From positions 34,620-98,619 of the forward strand of contig JBBQZQ010000012.1 in the NCBI GenBank assembly GCA_038207565.1: a DNA stretch of 64,000 bases, given 5' to 3'. This DNA is from JALZAI01 sp038207565. GTDB lineage: Bacteria > Actinomycetota > Actinomycetes > Mycobacteriales > Jatrophihabitantaceae. The notes below the pieces were generated by a model. It did no database searches, had not been told where the DNA came from, and was given only the letters and a program-made list of their open reading frames with translations. Position 1 is the stretch's first letter, and each line of letters opens with the position of its first letter. Position numbers and translations under genes: made by a program. This document shows positions 42,924-51,755 of the stretch, in pieces.

Positions 42924-43208
42924 GTGAGGGACGTCTTCAAGGCCCTGGCGGACCCCACCAGGCGAGCGATCCTCGACGAACTCGCGGAGCGCGACGACCA
43001 GACCTTGTTTGAGCTCTGTTCGCGACTGATCACCAAGCACGATGTCGCATCGTCGCGGCAGGCGGTGTCCCAGCACCTCGACGTGCTGGAGGACGCTGGC
43101 CTCGTCGAGACACGGCGCCAGGGCCGGTGCAAGTTCCACCACCTCGATCGGCGACCGCTCGAGCGGCTCGCCGACCGCTGGCTTCAGCAAACCCCGGAGG
43201 ACCTATGA
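42924..43208 (+). CDS. ArsR-family transcriptional regulator
   Basis: A 94-residue winged-helix protein: RDVFKALADPTRRAILDELAER, the HTH region SRQAVSQHLDVLEDAGLVETRRQG, and a short C-terminus. No obvious metal-binding Cys pair is present (one Cys in LCSRL and one in RCKFHH), so it probably belongs to the group of ArsR proteins that regulate VOC or SRPBCC genes rather than metal sensors. It overlaps (ATGA) a truncated VOC gene, its presumed target. Confidence 0.88.
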   Translation: MRDVFKALADPTRRAILDELAERDDQTLFELCSRLITKHDVASSRQAVSQHLDVLEDAGLVETRRQGRCKFHHLDRRPLERLADRWLQQTPEDL

Positions 43209-43354
43209 AGATCACCGTGACCAGCGTCCTGGTCGACGACCAGGCCAAGGCGCTTTCCTTCTACACCCATGAGCGAGCTTTGCGCCGGCGACGTCAGCCG
43301 GCGGTGGTGTCCTGTCCGCTGGTGGCCGCGATGTGCTTGGCGGTGTCGCAGTAG
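43205..43354 (+). pseudogene. Truncated VOC-family gene downstream of ArsR
   Basis: The start MKITVTSVLVDDQAKALSFYT is typical for a glyoxalase-like protein, but from residue 22 the sequence (HERALRRRRQPAVV) is unrelated and ends after 49 residues. The rest has been replaced by the convergent SnoaL-like gene. Confidence 0.7.
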
Positions 43355-43752
43355 TGTCGGAAGCGGGTCACCATGCCCTGGTCGTCGAAGGTCCACAGGT
43401 GCAATTCCTCGTCGGCGAATCGGCCACCGTTGGGCAGCGCGAACGCCGCCCGGACCTCGGCGATGACCTGCGCCCCGGTGCCAATCACATCGAGTACGGC
43501 GAAGTCGAGGACCGTCCAGCTTGCGATCACGGTGAAGAACTCCGCGGCCTGCGCCGGACCGCGTCGGGGCAGCAGGTGCGGCACCTGGGCGCGTTGGCCG
43601 AAGTGGTCGGGCCACTGGTCCCAGGCGACGTCGTCGGCGAGGGTGTCCAAGATCGCTGGGACATCGCCGCGGCCGAATGCCGCGTAGATCTTCTCCACGG
43701 TGGCGGCGTTGTTCGTTGCGGTGTTGTTCATGGTGGTCGGGCTGCTGGTCAT
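43294..43752 (-). CDS. SnoaL/NTF2-like protein
   Basis: A 152-residue NTF2-fold protein. The helix TVEKIYAAFGRGDVPAILDTLADDVAW and the sheet region DEELHLWTFDDQGMVTRFRHYCD are typical. Members are small hydrolases, isomerases or binding proteins; the function here is unknown. It is convergent with the ArsR gene and its 3' end overlaps the VOC remnant. Confidence 0.8.
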   Translation of the reverse strand: MTSSPTTMNNTATNNAATVEKIYAAFGRGDVPAILDTLADDVAWDQWPDHFGQRAQVPHLLPRRGPAQAAEFFTVIASWTVLDFAVLDVIGTGAQVIAEVRAAFALPNGGRFADEELHLWTFDDQGMVTRFRHYCDTAKHIAATSGQDTTAG

Positions 43753-43822
43753 CGGGTCTCCCTGCGTCGGTGGATGCGGGGATACTCGCGGTCGTGGTCT
43801 GCTGTCACATCGGTCGTTCGAC

Positions 43823-45355
43823 CTATCCGGGGACCAGGCCGTGTTCGATCGCGAACACGGCCGCCCCGGCGCGGGTCCGGTAGTTTGTCTTGTCGTAGAT
43901 GTGCGCGAGGTGATGGCCGACGGTTCGGTCGGAGACCACGAGCTCGTCGGCGATCGCCCGGTTGGACAGCCCGCGCACCGCGAGCCGCAACACCTCGACC
44001 TCCCGGTCGGTCAGGTCGCAGGGCCAAGCCCGGCGCGGGCGGGGCAGTCCCGCACCGTCGATCACCGCCGCGCACGCGTCGTGGTCAAGGCGCCCGGCCC
44101 TGGCCTCGGTGACGAGCAACGTCCTGGCGTCCTGGGTGGTCATCGGCCGACGGTGCGGGCGGGTCTCGGTGGCGGCGGCGAACACGTCCGCCGCCGCGAG
44201 GAGTCTGGCCTGGAAGGGCAGCTCAGAGGCCCGAACGGCACGGTGGTAGCCGGTGGCGTCGCTGCGCTCGTGGTGAGCGGCCGCGAGTCCGGCCAGCGGG
44301 GCCAGCGCCGGACAACGGCGCAGGATACGGTCGGTCCAGTAGGCGTGCAGCCGCACCCGTTCCCAGTCGGCTGCGCCGAGCGGACCCGGACGGTCCCAGA
44401 CCTCGCTGGAGACCGCTGCACGGCCGAGGTCGTGCAGCTGTGCGGCCATCCGCAGCGTTGCCCGGTCGGGATCATCGAGCCCGGCCCCCTGCGCGGCGTC
44501 GTCGACGACCGCGGCGACATGAGCTGAATGCCCCAGCAGGTGCCGTCCCTTGAGATCGCCGACGACCGCCAAGCCCGCGCACAGCTCCTCAAGGCCCTCC
44601 TCGCCCACGGTCGTCCCCGGACCGGGCTCTGCCCTGACCACCGCGGCCAGCAGATCGCCGGTGTCGAGCACGGCGAGCACGGACTCGGCGTCGCGCACGA
44701 ATGCCGAAGCCAGGTCCGGATCGAGATGGCCGCCCGACCGGCGCGCCACTTCCGCACATGCCGCGGCCGGCCCGCCGTCGGAGTTGGCCAACACGGCCTG
44801 TTCGGCGACGTGCACCACGCGGCCCACCAGCGACAGTTGCTCGCCGCAGCGGCCACCCGGGATGCCGAGTCCGTCCCAGCGCTCGTAGACGTCATCGAGG
44901 GCATCCACCGTAGCCGCCGGTAGCCCGAGCCGCCCACCCAGCGCCCGGCTCACCTCGCAGCCCGCCCCGGCCGCGCGCGGGCCTTCGACCGCCGCGATCC
45001 GCGTGAACCGTCCGGCCAACTCGCCCTGTCGCCCCGGTGCCCAGCTCCCGAACACCGCGAGCTGGGCCTCGAACACCGCCGGATCGCCCGGATCGAGCCG
45101 CTTCAGAGCACGCTGAAATGCGGTGTCGTCGACGAACAGCGCGGCGTTCTCCGATGCGTTGGCCGTGCACCCGATCGACCGCAACAGCGACGCACAGAAC
45201 AAGGCCGTCCGGTCGGCCTCGTCCAACCCCAGTGCTCCACCGAAGGCGGTGGCGACCGCGCAGGTCTGCAGGCCCTTCTCGAACGGCATGCCGGAGGCCA
45301 GATCGGCGGTCAGCGACAGTGCCGCGAACACCTCCGCTACCCGGATCCGGGACAT
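43823..45355 (-). CDS. HD-GYP-like domain protein with C-terminal LuxR HTH
   Basis: A 510-residue protein. Residues about 290-430 form an HD-type phosphohydrolase domain with HDLGRAAVSSEVW and HHERSDATGYHRAV, the latter a variant of the HHExxxGxGYP motif with His in place of Pro. The N-terminal half has a second, degenerate HD-like region (LDDVYERWDGLGIPGG). The last 65 residues are a LuxR/NarL HTH (LTDREVEVLRLAVRGLSNRAIADEL). It may be a transcription factor sensing a nucleotide. Cyclic-di-GMP hydrolysis is not certain. Confidence 0.82.
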   Translation of the reverse strand: MSRIRVAEVFAALSLTADLASGMPFEKGLQTCAVATAFGGALGLDEADRTALFCASLLRSIGCTANASENAALFVDDTAFQRALKRLDPGDPAVFEAQLAVFGSWAPGRQGELAGRFTRIAAVEGPRAAGAGCEVSRALGGRLGLPAATVDALDDVYERWDGLGIPGGRCGEQLSLVGRVVHVAEQAVLANSDGGPAAACAEVARRSGGHLDPDLASAFVRDAESVLAVLDTGDLLAAVVRAEPGPGTTVGEEGLEELCAGLAVVGDLKGRHLLGHSAHVAAVVDDAAQGAGLDDPDRATLRMAAQLHDLGRAAVSSEVWDRPGPLGAADWERVRLHAYWTDRILRRCPALAPLAGLAAAHHERSDATGYHRAVRASELPFQARLLAAADVFAAATETRPHRRPMTTQDARTLLVTEARAGRLDHDACAAVIDGAGLPRPRRAWPCDLTDREVEVLRLAVRGLSNRAIADELVVSDRTVGHHLAHIYDKTNYRTRAGAAVFAIEHGLVPG

Positions 45356-45493
45356 AAATGCAGGATAAGGCGCGCGGACAGATAATCGACCTCGGATTCC
45401 GGGCACCACGCGTGCGGTCGCCCGTCGATCGCACGACCAGCCATCCCTGACTGAGGCCACAAGGCCAACTACTTCGATGCGCTGGTGGTCAGG

Positions 45494-45795
45494 TCACGCG
45501 CCCTCAAGGATTCGCTCCGCGGCATGCACGTCCCCGTAGCCGACCTCGGGGCCGAAGTGGTGTCGCAGTAGGGGTGTTAGCAGCCGCAGCGGCCCGCGGA
45601 TTTCGGCGGCGAAGTGTTCGTCGACCCGGGTTGCGTATCCGTCGTCGACCGCGGTGAATGTCCATGTGCCGCGAGGGAGGCAGGGCGCGCCAACCCAGCC
45701 GTCGGTTTGGTCCGAACTCGGTAATCTCCATGGTGCCGCGTTGGGTGCCCAGCGGTAGTTTGCGCGCATAGCGATACTGGTAGCCGCTGCGACGA
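45494..45795 (-). pseudogene. SRPBCC-family gene remnant with frameshift
   Basis: YARKLPLGTQRGTMEITEFG is in one frame and RGTWTFTAVDDGYATRVDEH with RLLTPLLRHHFG in another. Together they form the C-terminal half of a polyketide cyclase/START-like protein. The N-terminal half is missing. Confidence 0.65.
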
Positions 45796-45805
45796 TGTCG
45801 ACACA

Positions 45806-46093
45806 GGTGACGCGCTTCTCGTCCTCTCCGGCGATGACGAGGCCCCGGTTCGCGCTGTCCTGGCCGCCGATCCGTGGCTCGAGCCCGGCGGCAAGAACCT
45901 CGAAGTGCTCTCACCCATCATCGGACGTCAGCTCCTCGACTTGGGCCTCATCGACGAGATCGACCTGCACATCGCATCGGTCCTGCTCGGCGCGGGCATC
46001 CGGCTCTACGACAACCCCGGCAGTGAGCCGATCCGCCTCCCCGGTATCGGCGAGGGCGACCCCGTCTCGGCCGTGAACATGCGCTACCGACCC
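45806..46093 (+). pseudogene. Chimeric remnant: YciI-like piece joined to RibD C-terminal piece
   Basis: One open frame begins with DALLVLSGDDEAPVRAVLAA, which resembles a YciI-domain protein, and from about 45884 continues as GKNLEVLSPIIGRQLLDLGL and IASVLLGAGIRLYDNPGSEP, the C-terminal part of a RibD/dihydrofolate reductase-like protein. No start or N-terminal domain belongs to it. Two unrelated genes have been joined by a deletion. Confidence 0.6.
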
Positions 46094-46178
46094 AGCTCGA
46101 CGTGCTCGATGGATCAAGCCATCCGCTGGTCATCGCCATTCGGACTGCGATTCGCAAGCACATGCCAGGAGGCAACGA

Positions 46179-46259
46179 ATGAACGACGCGACCGGCAAGG
46201 TGCATTGCGGCTTCATGATGTCCCTTGACGAGTTCGTGGCCGGACCGAACTACGACATG
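46179..46259 (+). pseudogene. RibD/dihydrofolate reductase-like N-terminal fragment
   Basis: MNDATGKVHCGFMMSLDEFV followed by AGPNYDM is the N-terminus of a RibD-C-like reductase; the sequence then loses similarity. It lies downstream of the C-terminal piece of a similar protein, so the order is scrambled or two genes were involved. Confidence 0.55.
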
Positions 46260-46337
46260 TGCTGGTCTCCTAAGACACTCCGTCACAGCACGGGCGCAAA
46301 GTGCCCGCATGGATCTCCTATCGGTGATGGTCAACCG

Positions 46338-47351
46338 TCAGGTCGGTGTGGCTTCGAGAACGAACACGATGGTGTCGGTGGGTATGGTCCTTTCGAGCCG
46401 GAATCCGGCGTGGGCGAGCAGGGCGCGGTACTCGTCGGTGGTGCGTTCTTGGCCGCCGGGGGCGACGAGCATGTTCAGGTCGGAAAACGCCGTCCGGCTC
46501 GGATCGGGACCGTCGTCGAGGAGCTGTTCGACCAGCAGCAGCCTCCCGGAGCCGGCCATGGCGCGGTGACAGGCGCCCAGGATCGCGATCGATTCAGCGT
46601 CGGGCCAATCATGGATGACGGCCTTGAGCACCACAGCGGTCGGTGCGTCAGAACCGATGTCGGGTAGTGCGTGGAAAAAGTCGCCTCCGACGAGCTGACA
46701 ACGGTCGATGACCCCCGCACGCTCGAGCAGAGCGGTGGCGCCCGCGACGACGCCGGGTTGGTCGAACAGAACTCCGCGCAGCGATGGATAGCGGGTGAGG
46801 ATCGCCGTGAGCAGCCCGCCGTGCCCGCCGCCCACGTCAACGACGGTGCTGAACGGGGCGAAGTCGTAGGCGCCGGCGACCGCGGCGGCCACGGCGAGCG
46901 AGAGGGCTGTCATCGCCCGGTCGAAGATGGCGAGTTCGTCGGGACGCTGCACGCGGTAGGCCCAGATCGACTCGCCGTGCTGCGCGGTAAAAGCGTTCTC
47001 ACCGGTGCGCACGCTGTCGAGCAGCCCCGCCCATGCCTGAAAGAAGTACGGTCGCCCGATTAGCGCGGCCCAGCCGGCCACCGAACCAGGTGCGTCGGAT
47101 CGCAGGGCCTGACCGAGCTCGGTGTTGGCGAAACGCCCCTGCTCATCGCGGCTGTACACACCGATCGACACCAACGCGCGCAGCAACCGATGCAGCGATC
47201 GCTCGTGCGCCCCGACCGCGGTCGCCAGCTCCTGCACCGTGCACGATCCATCTGTCAGGGCGTCCGAGATCCCCAGCACTGCCGCCACGTGCAGGGCCTG
47301 CGAGACCTGGAACCCGTTGAGCAGACGGCGAAGCTCAGCAGCTGAATCCAT
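46338..47351 (-). CDS. SAM-dependent O-methyltransferase
   Basis: A 337-residue methyltransferase of the plant COMT-like/hydroxyneurosporene group. An N-terminal dimerisation winged helix (VSQALHVAAVLGISDALTDG, then VQELATAVGAHERSLHRLLRAL) precedes the SAM motif VVDVGGGHGG. The catalytic His region is VVLKAVIHDWPD. It methylates a hydroxyl of an aromatic or polyketide-type acceptor. Single gene. Confidence 0.87.
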   Translation of the reverse strand: MDSAAELRRLLNGFQVSQALHVAAVLGISDALTDGSCTVQELATAVGAHERSLHRLLRALVSIGVYSRDEQGRFANTELGQALRSDAPGSVAGWAALIGRPYFFQAWAGLLDSVRTGENAFTAQHGESIWAYRVQRPDELAIFDRAMTALSLAVAAAVAGAYDFAPFSTVVDVGGGHGGLLTAILTRYPSLRGVLFDQPGVVAGATALLERAGVIDRCQLVGGDFFHALPDIGSDAPTAVVLKAVIHDWPDAESIAILGACHRAMAGSGRLLLVEQLLDDGPDPSRTAFSDLNMLVAPGGQERTTDEYRALLAHAGFRLERTIPTDTIVFVLEATPT

Positions 47352-47626
47352 GGCCTAAACACTCTCGTACCCCAGCACCGTTAAGTAAATTATCCGGCGC
47401 AGCGACGTCCGCGAGCATGCACGCGGCGGGCGGCGGACAGACGGGTCAGACCGGCCGCGGGATCCTGAAGCGCTCGCATCTGCTTCTGTACGCGCTAACA
47501 CGGGCCACGCTCGGAGAAGTCGAACTGCGCCGAACACCGGTTCGCCCGGTCACTCAAAGGAGCTTGCCGGGTGTGACCTTGCCGCCATATGCGATGTTCG
47601 TTGTGGCGCTCTCGTGGTTCGTTCGC
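47352..47626. other. Intergenic region, no gene seen
   Basis: About 275 bp. It contains AT-rich sequence at 47380-47393 (gttaagtaaattat) suitable for the methyltransferase promoter. Nothing else recognised. Confidence 0.4.
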
Positions 47627-48028
47627 TCAACTCGGCGCGACGACGCTCATCCCTAATCCGGTAGCGACGCCGGCCATCCATTCGTCGTAGGTGCAGATGC
47701 GGGCGAGGTCGGCTCCGAGGGCGGCGGCGGTGGCGAGGTGGATGGCGTCCAGTGGGCGCAGTTCGGCTGGGGGCATCGTTCCTGCGCTGCGCAGGATGCG
47801 GTCGTTGACCCTGACGATGTCGAGTCGGCTCAGCGCGTCCTCGCCGCGCGCGAGGGCTGTGGCGCCGAAGGGCAACAACGCGCGGGCGACTTCGGTACGC
47901 GCGAGGGCGCTGGTCACCAGCGGATGCTTGCGCCGCAGGTATCGGCGCAGCGCCGCGGATTCGGGTTCGAGCACCGCGAGCTTCACGACGGCGGAGGAGT
48001 CCAGATACGTGGCACGCTCAGCGCTCAT
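47627..48028 (-). CDS. VapC-family PIN-domain toxin
   Basis: A 133-residue PIN-domain protein. The acidic residues expected for the RNase site are visible: Asp in TYLDSSAVVKL, Glu in ARTEVARAL, Asp in RPLDAIHLATA and Asp in CTYDEWMA. The start overlaps the end of the antitoxin gene by 11 bp. The toxin should cleave tRNA or rRNA when freed. Confidence 0.9.
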   Translation of the reverse strand: MSAERATYLDSSAVVKLAVLEPESAALRRYLRRKHPLVTSALARTEVARALLPFGATALARGEDALSRLDIVRVNDRILRSAGTMPPAELRPLDAIHLATAAALGADLARICTYDEWMAGVATGLGMSVVAPS

Positions 48029-48293
48029 CGCGCCGCAACGCCGCGAGTACGTCCGACGCGGAGGGGCCGTCGGCGGGAATCGGCAGCGGGTCGGGCAGGC
48101 CTCCGATGTCGGCCGTGGCCGGCTCGAGTTGGCCAGTTGCCCGCAACTCGCCCAGGGTGCCGCGTTCCGGAATCGGCGCGAGCACCGCAACCGGCCTGCC
48201 GCGGTCAGTCACCTCGAGCGTCTCGCCGCGCTCGACCCGGCGCAGCAGCTCACTGGCTCGCTGTCGCAGCTCACGCACCCCGACGGATGTCAT
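48018..48293 (-). CDS. VapB-type (Phd/YefM-like) antitoxin
   Basis: A 91-residue antitoxin: VGVRELRQRASELLRRVERGETLEVTDRGRPVAVLAPIP is the DNA-binding Phd/YefM-like domain, and the acidic C-terminus ending in SDVLAALRRDER wraps the toxin. A perfect inverted repeat overlaps its start codon. Confidence 0.9.
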   Translation of the reverse strand: MTSVGVRELRQRASELLRRVERGETLEVTDRGRPVAVLAPIPERGTLGELRATGQLEPATADIGGLPDPLPIPADGPSASDVLAALRRDER

Positions 48294-48310
48294 GTGCTAT
48301 TTGTAGCACA
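48293..48310. promoter_or_regulatory. VapBC operator overlapping the start codon
   Basis: TGTGCTA-TTTG-TAGCACA is a perfect 7-bp-arm inverted repeat whose first base is the first base of the antitoxin ATG. The transcript may be leaderless and repressed by the VapBC complex. Confidence 0.65.
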
Positions 48311-48760
48311 ACCAGCTCGGGCGTGGAGCCTATTACACCAGCCCATAGGGTGAGCGGCCCGTGAACACTCGCCCGAGGACCCGAGCACCCTGATCTACTC
48401 GATTGATCCCTGTCACGCGATGATCTCGGTTATCCGATCACGAGGCTCACCGACGTCGCCGCCGATTCCACCCGCACCTCCGATCGTGTCGTCGCCTCGG
48501 TCGCGGCTGCGAGCTCGGCGGTTGTGACCTCGCCGCCGCGGACAGGGTTTTCGCGGCCAGCTTGTTGACCGCGACCCCGCTCCGCACCGCCGCCGTGCGA
48601 GCCTGCATCAGCTCAGCTGAGACGCAGGCGTCAGCGCTCGTTCCTGGTTAGGGGTGCAATGCCGGCAAGACGTTCGACGGATCGCGAACGTTCGTGAGGC
48701 CGGCAGGGTTGGCCGACGTGGGTGGTCACCGAGCGACGCGACTGCACGCCAGAAACACTG
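48311..48760. other. Intergenic region, no gene seen
   Basis: About 450 bp between the vapBC promoter and the end of the GntR gene. No frame shows a recognisable family. It is possibly decayed coding sequence. Confidence 0.4.
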
Positions 48761-49480
48761 TCAGGCGCCGGCGGCGGATTGGTCCAGTTCGGAACGGATG
48801 ATCGCGACGGTGGTGACGATATGGCGTTCCATTGCCGTGCGAGCTGCGACTGCGTCCCGAGCGGCGAGCGCTGAGCAGATCTCGTCGTGATCGTGGGCTC
48901 GCTGTGGAACTGCGCTGGCCAATGGCTGTGGCGTGCCGGCGGTGTTGATCAATAGGTCGGACAGGTCCCACATCCGTTCGCTCATCTCAGCGATGACGCG
49001 CGAGGCGGACATGCGGTGGATGCGGGCGTGGAATTCGCGATTCATGACGCGGTAGCCGTGTGAGCGAGCCCCCGCGTCCTTGTCGTCGGCGAGATCAGTG
49101 ATCCTGTCATTGAGCGCCTGCAACTCGGCTAGCTCACTGCTCGTCCATCGTTCGGCTGCGACGCCGGCGATGGCCCCCTCCATGCCGCTGAACATGGTGT
49201 AGAAGTCGGTGACCTCACCTGGCTCGTAGCGGGGAACCCGACACCCGACTTGCGGGATGATCTCGATCAACCCATCTGAGGCCAGCCGGCGCATGGCATC
49301 CATGATCGGCTGCTTGCTGACCGAGAACTCCGACTTGAGTATCTCGAGAGAGATGCGTTTGCCGGCAGGAAAGGCGCCTTCGAGCAGGCGCTCCTTGATT
49401 AGGTCGTAGACGAGCGAACCCAGCCGACCGCCGGGCCGCGGCGCGGACGGGCGGGTCGTGCGCGCATCTTTGATGATCAC
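48761..49480 (-). CDS. GntR-family regulator (FCD type)
   Basis: A 239-residue FadR-subfamily regulator. The winged helix is LGSLVYDLIKERLLEGAFPAG with ILKSEFSVSKQPIMDAMRRL, and the FCD ligand-binding domain has Asp and His residues typical of metal sites (DFYTMFSGMEG, NREFHARIHR, HDHDEICSAL). It is divergent from the mhp-like operon and is its likely regulator. Confidence 0.9.
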   Translation of the reverse strand: MIIKDARTTRPSAPRPGGRLGSLVYDLIKERLLEGAFPAGKRISLEILKSEFSVSKQPIMDAMRRLASDGLIEIIPQVGCRVPRYEPGEVTDFYTMFSGMEGAIAGVAAERWTSSELAELQALNDRITDLADDKDAGARSHGYRVMNREFHARIHRMSASRVIAEMSERMWDLSDLLINTAGTPQPLASAVPQRAHDHDEICSALAARDAVAARTAMERHIVTTVAIIRSELDQSAAGA

Positions 49481-49576
49481 CGTCTGGTCCTTCCGTGCGC
49501 CGGGCTCGAGTGTCTTCTACGAAATTCGGTCGATGCCTTGTTTCCGGGTGAAGCGACAGCTAACGTCTGCTGAAAC

Positions 49577-49590
49577 GCTAGCATGCCAGC
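49577..49590. promoter_or_regulatory. Imperfect palindrome, GntR operator candidate
   Basis: GCTAGCATGCCAGC is symmetric around GCATGC with one mismatched pair. It lies between the GntR gene and the mhpB-like gene. FadR-type regulators often bind short palindromes of this size. Confidence 0.4.
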
Positions 49591-49632
49591 AACTCGAAGA
49601 AGCGGGTTACGAGGCGGAACGGAGTGATTGTT

Positions 49633-50601
49633 GTGCCGTCAGCTTTGATAACGATGTCGCACTCTCCGCTGATGGGGTTCACCGAACCGGCGCCGGAGAC
49701 CCGCAAGCGGGTCAACGACGCGCTGGACGGGGCTCGGGCGTTCATCGCCGACTTTGACCCGCAACTGGTGGTGCTGTTCGGGCCGGATCATTACAACGGG
49801 TTCTTCTACGACATGATGCCGAGTTTCTGCATCGGCGCCGCGGCTGTATCGATCGGTGATTACGACACTGCGGCCGGGACGCTGCCGGTAGACCACGACG
49901 CGGCGTGGGCGTTGGTGAAGGCGGCGCTGGACGCCGAGGTCGACGTGACGCTCTCAGAGCGCATGTACGTCGACCACGCTTTCGCGCAGCCGCTCGAGGT
50001 GTTGTTCGGCAGTCTGACGCGGGTTCCTGTGGTGCCGGTGTTCATCAACTGCGTCGCCCAACCGCTCGGGCCGCCCCGCCGCGCTCGTCTGCTCGGGGCG
50101 GCGCTCGGCGCCGCGGCTTCTGCGCTGGACCGTCGGGTGCTGTTTATCGGTTCCGGCGGACTGTCGCACGACCCGCCCGTGCCCACGCTGGAGGGCGCTG
50201 CGCCCGGGGTCGCGGCGACGCTTATTTCTGAGGGGCGTCGGCTCACGCCCGAACAGCGTGCGGCACGGCAGACGCGCGTCATTCAGGCCGGCCGCGACTA
50301 CGCGGCCGGCGAGTCGACGATGCAGCCGCTCAACCCAAAGTGGGACCGCAACCTGCTCGCCGTCCTCGCCGCCGGCGACCTCGAGCAGGTCGACTCCTGG
50401 ACCACGGACTGGTTCACGCAGGAGGCGGGGCATTCGTCGCACGAGGCCCGGACCTCCATCGCCGCCTACGCCGCACTCGCCGCGACCGGTCCCTACACGG
50501 TGACGTCGTCGTACTACGAGGCAATCCCGGACTGGATCGCCGGTTTCGCCGTCACCACCGCCCTACCCGCATCACTCGACTCATCCGCATCGCCAGCCTG
50601 A
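49633..50601 (+). CDS. mhpB: 3-carboxyethylcatechol 2,3-dioxygenase (MhpB-type, class III extradiol)
   Basis: A 322-residue LigB-fold dioxygenase. TMSHSPLMGF, FGPDHYNGFFYDMMPSF, VDHAFAQPL and GSGGLSHDPP are characteristic of MhpB and contain the catalytic and iron-binding His residues. GTG at 49633 aligns with the family start; a GTG at 49624 is possible. It cleaves 2,3-dihydroxyphenylpropionate or a similar catechol. First gene of the operon divergent from GntR. Confidence 0.9.
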   Translation: MPSALITMSHSPLMGFTEPAPETRKRVNDALDGARAFIADFDPQLVVLFGPDHYNGFFYDMMPSFCIGAAAVSIGDYDTAAGTLPVDHDAAWALVKAALDAEVDVTLSERMYVDHAFAQPLEVLFGSLTRVPVVPVFINCVAQPLGPPRRARLLGAALGAAASALDRRVLFIGSGGLSHDPPVPTLEGAAPGVAATLISEGRRLTPEQRAARQTRVIQAGRDYAAGESTMQPLNPKWDRNLLAVLAAGDLEQVDSWTTDWFTQEAGHSSHEARTSIAAYAALAATGPYTVTSSYYEAIPDWIAGFAVTTALPASLDSSASPA

Positions 50602-50653
50602 GCCGACCACCCACCGATCCCGGGTCCGGCCCGGGCGCAAAGGAGCGCAACAC

Positions 50654-51724
50654 ATGGACTTCTGCATCGGCACCTGCGCCAAGATCGACCAGGTCGACCT
50701 AGTCAAGCAGGCCGAGGACCTCGGCGTCACCCACTTCGGCGTCGGTGAGGGGCCGCTGCTGTTCTCCGACCCCTACCAGCAGATGGCAATCGCTGCTACG
50801 AAGACCTCGACGATCAACCTCGGCACGATGGTCACCAACCCGCTGACCCGCAGCGCCCCGGTCACCGCGAACTCCGTCGCGACGCTCAACTCCCTCGCCC
50901 CTGGCCGCACGTTCCTGGGCATCGGCACGGCGAACAACGCGCTGCGCTCGATGGGTAATCGGCCGGCCACGGTCAAGGAACTCGTCCACTCAGTCGAGGT
51001 CTCGCGCGGACTGCTCCGCGGCGAGCGGGTGACGCACCGCTGGCACGGACAGGAGACCGAGATCGAGTTCCTGGACACCACCGGCCTCTGGTACACCATC
51101 GAGGACGTCCCAGTGTGGATGGCCGCCGGCGGCCCTAAAGGGCTCGTCGCAGCCGCGCGCATCGCCGACGCGGTCGTGTACTGCCTCGGACCGAACCCTG
51201 ACATGATCGGCCTGGTGCGGCGCGAGCTGGATAAGGCCGTCGCCGAAGCCGGCCGCGAACCCGGCTCAGTGAAGTTGATCTCGCTGTCGTGGTTCTACCA
51301 GCTGCGCCCGGGCGAGACCTGGGAAGACGGCATCGACAACGGATTCGGGTCCGGTCCCATCTCCTCTTGCCTCACTAACGCCGGGTTCATGAACGAGCAC
51401 GTCGACGAACTCGGCGAGGGCATCGTCAAGGCCTCGACCCAGGCGGCGATGGCCTACCTCGGCGACCCGAGCGCCCCGGACCAGCCGCACTACCTCGAGA
51501 CCTGGGCAAAGTACCTTCGCGGCCTCGACCCAGTACACAAGCCGCTGATCACCAAGGAGCTCGTCGACTACTGGTGCCTGTACGGGGATCCGGAGCGACT
51601 TCAGCAGCAGGCGCAGCTCATGCTCGACTCGGGCGTGGACCTGCTCAGCGTGTTCCTGTCCAACCCGTTCACCGCCGAGCGCGACGTCAACGACATCGGC
51701 GCCTCGCTGCTCGCCACAGCCTGA
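50654..51724 (+). CDS. Luciferase-like (LLM) flavin-dependent oxidoreductase
   Basis: A 356-residue bacterial-luciferase-family protein. The TIM-barrel landmarks are VTHFGVGEGPLLFSDPY, INLGTMVTNPLTRSAPVTAN and the VPVWMAAGGPKGL loop. Such enzymes use FMN or F420. It is located between the ring-cleavage and hydrolase genes, where mhp operons do not normally carry one. It may modify a special substrate before ring cleavage. Confidence 0.85.
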   Translation: MDFCIGTCAKIDQVDLVKQAEDLGVTHFGVGEGPLLFSDPYQQMAIAATKTSTINLGTMVTNPLTRSAPVTANSVATLNSLAPGRTFLGIGTANNALRSMGNRPATVKELVHSVEVSRGLLRGERVTHRWHGQETEIEFLDTTGLWYTIEDVPVWMAAGGPKGLVAAARIADAVVYCLGPNPDMIGLVRRELDKAVAEAGREPGSVKLISLSWFYQLRPGETWEDGIDNGFGSGPISSCLTNAGFMNEHVDELGEGIVKASTQAAMAYLGDPSAPDQPHYLETWAKYLRGLDPVHKPLITKELVDYWCLYGDPERLQQQAQLMLDSGVDLLSVFLSNPFTAERDVNDIGASLLATA

Positions 51725-51755
51725 CCCACCAGCCACGAGTCACTGGAGACACCCG

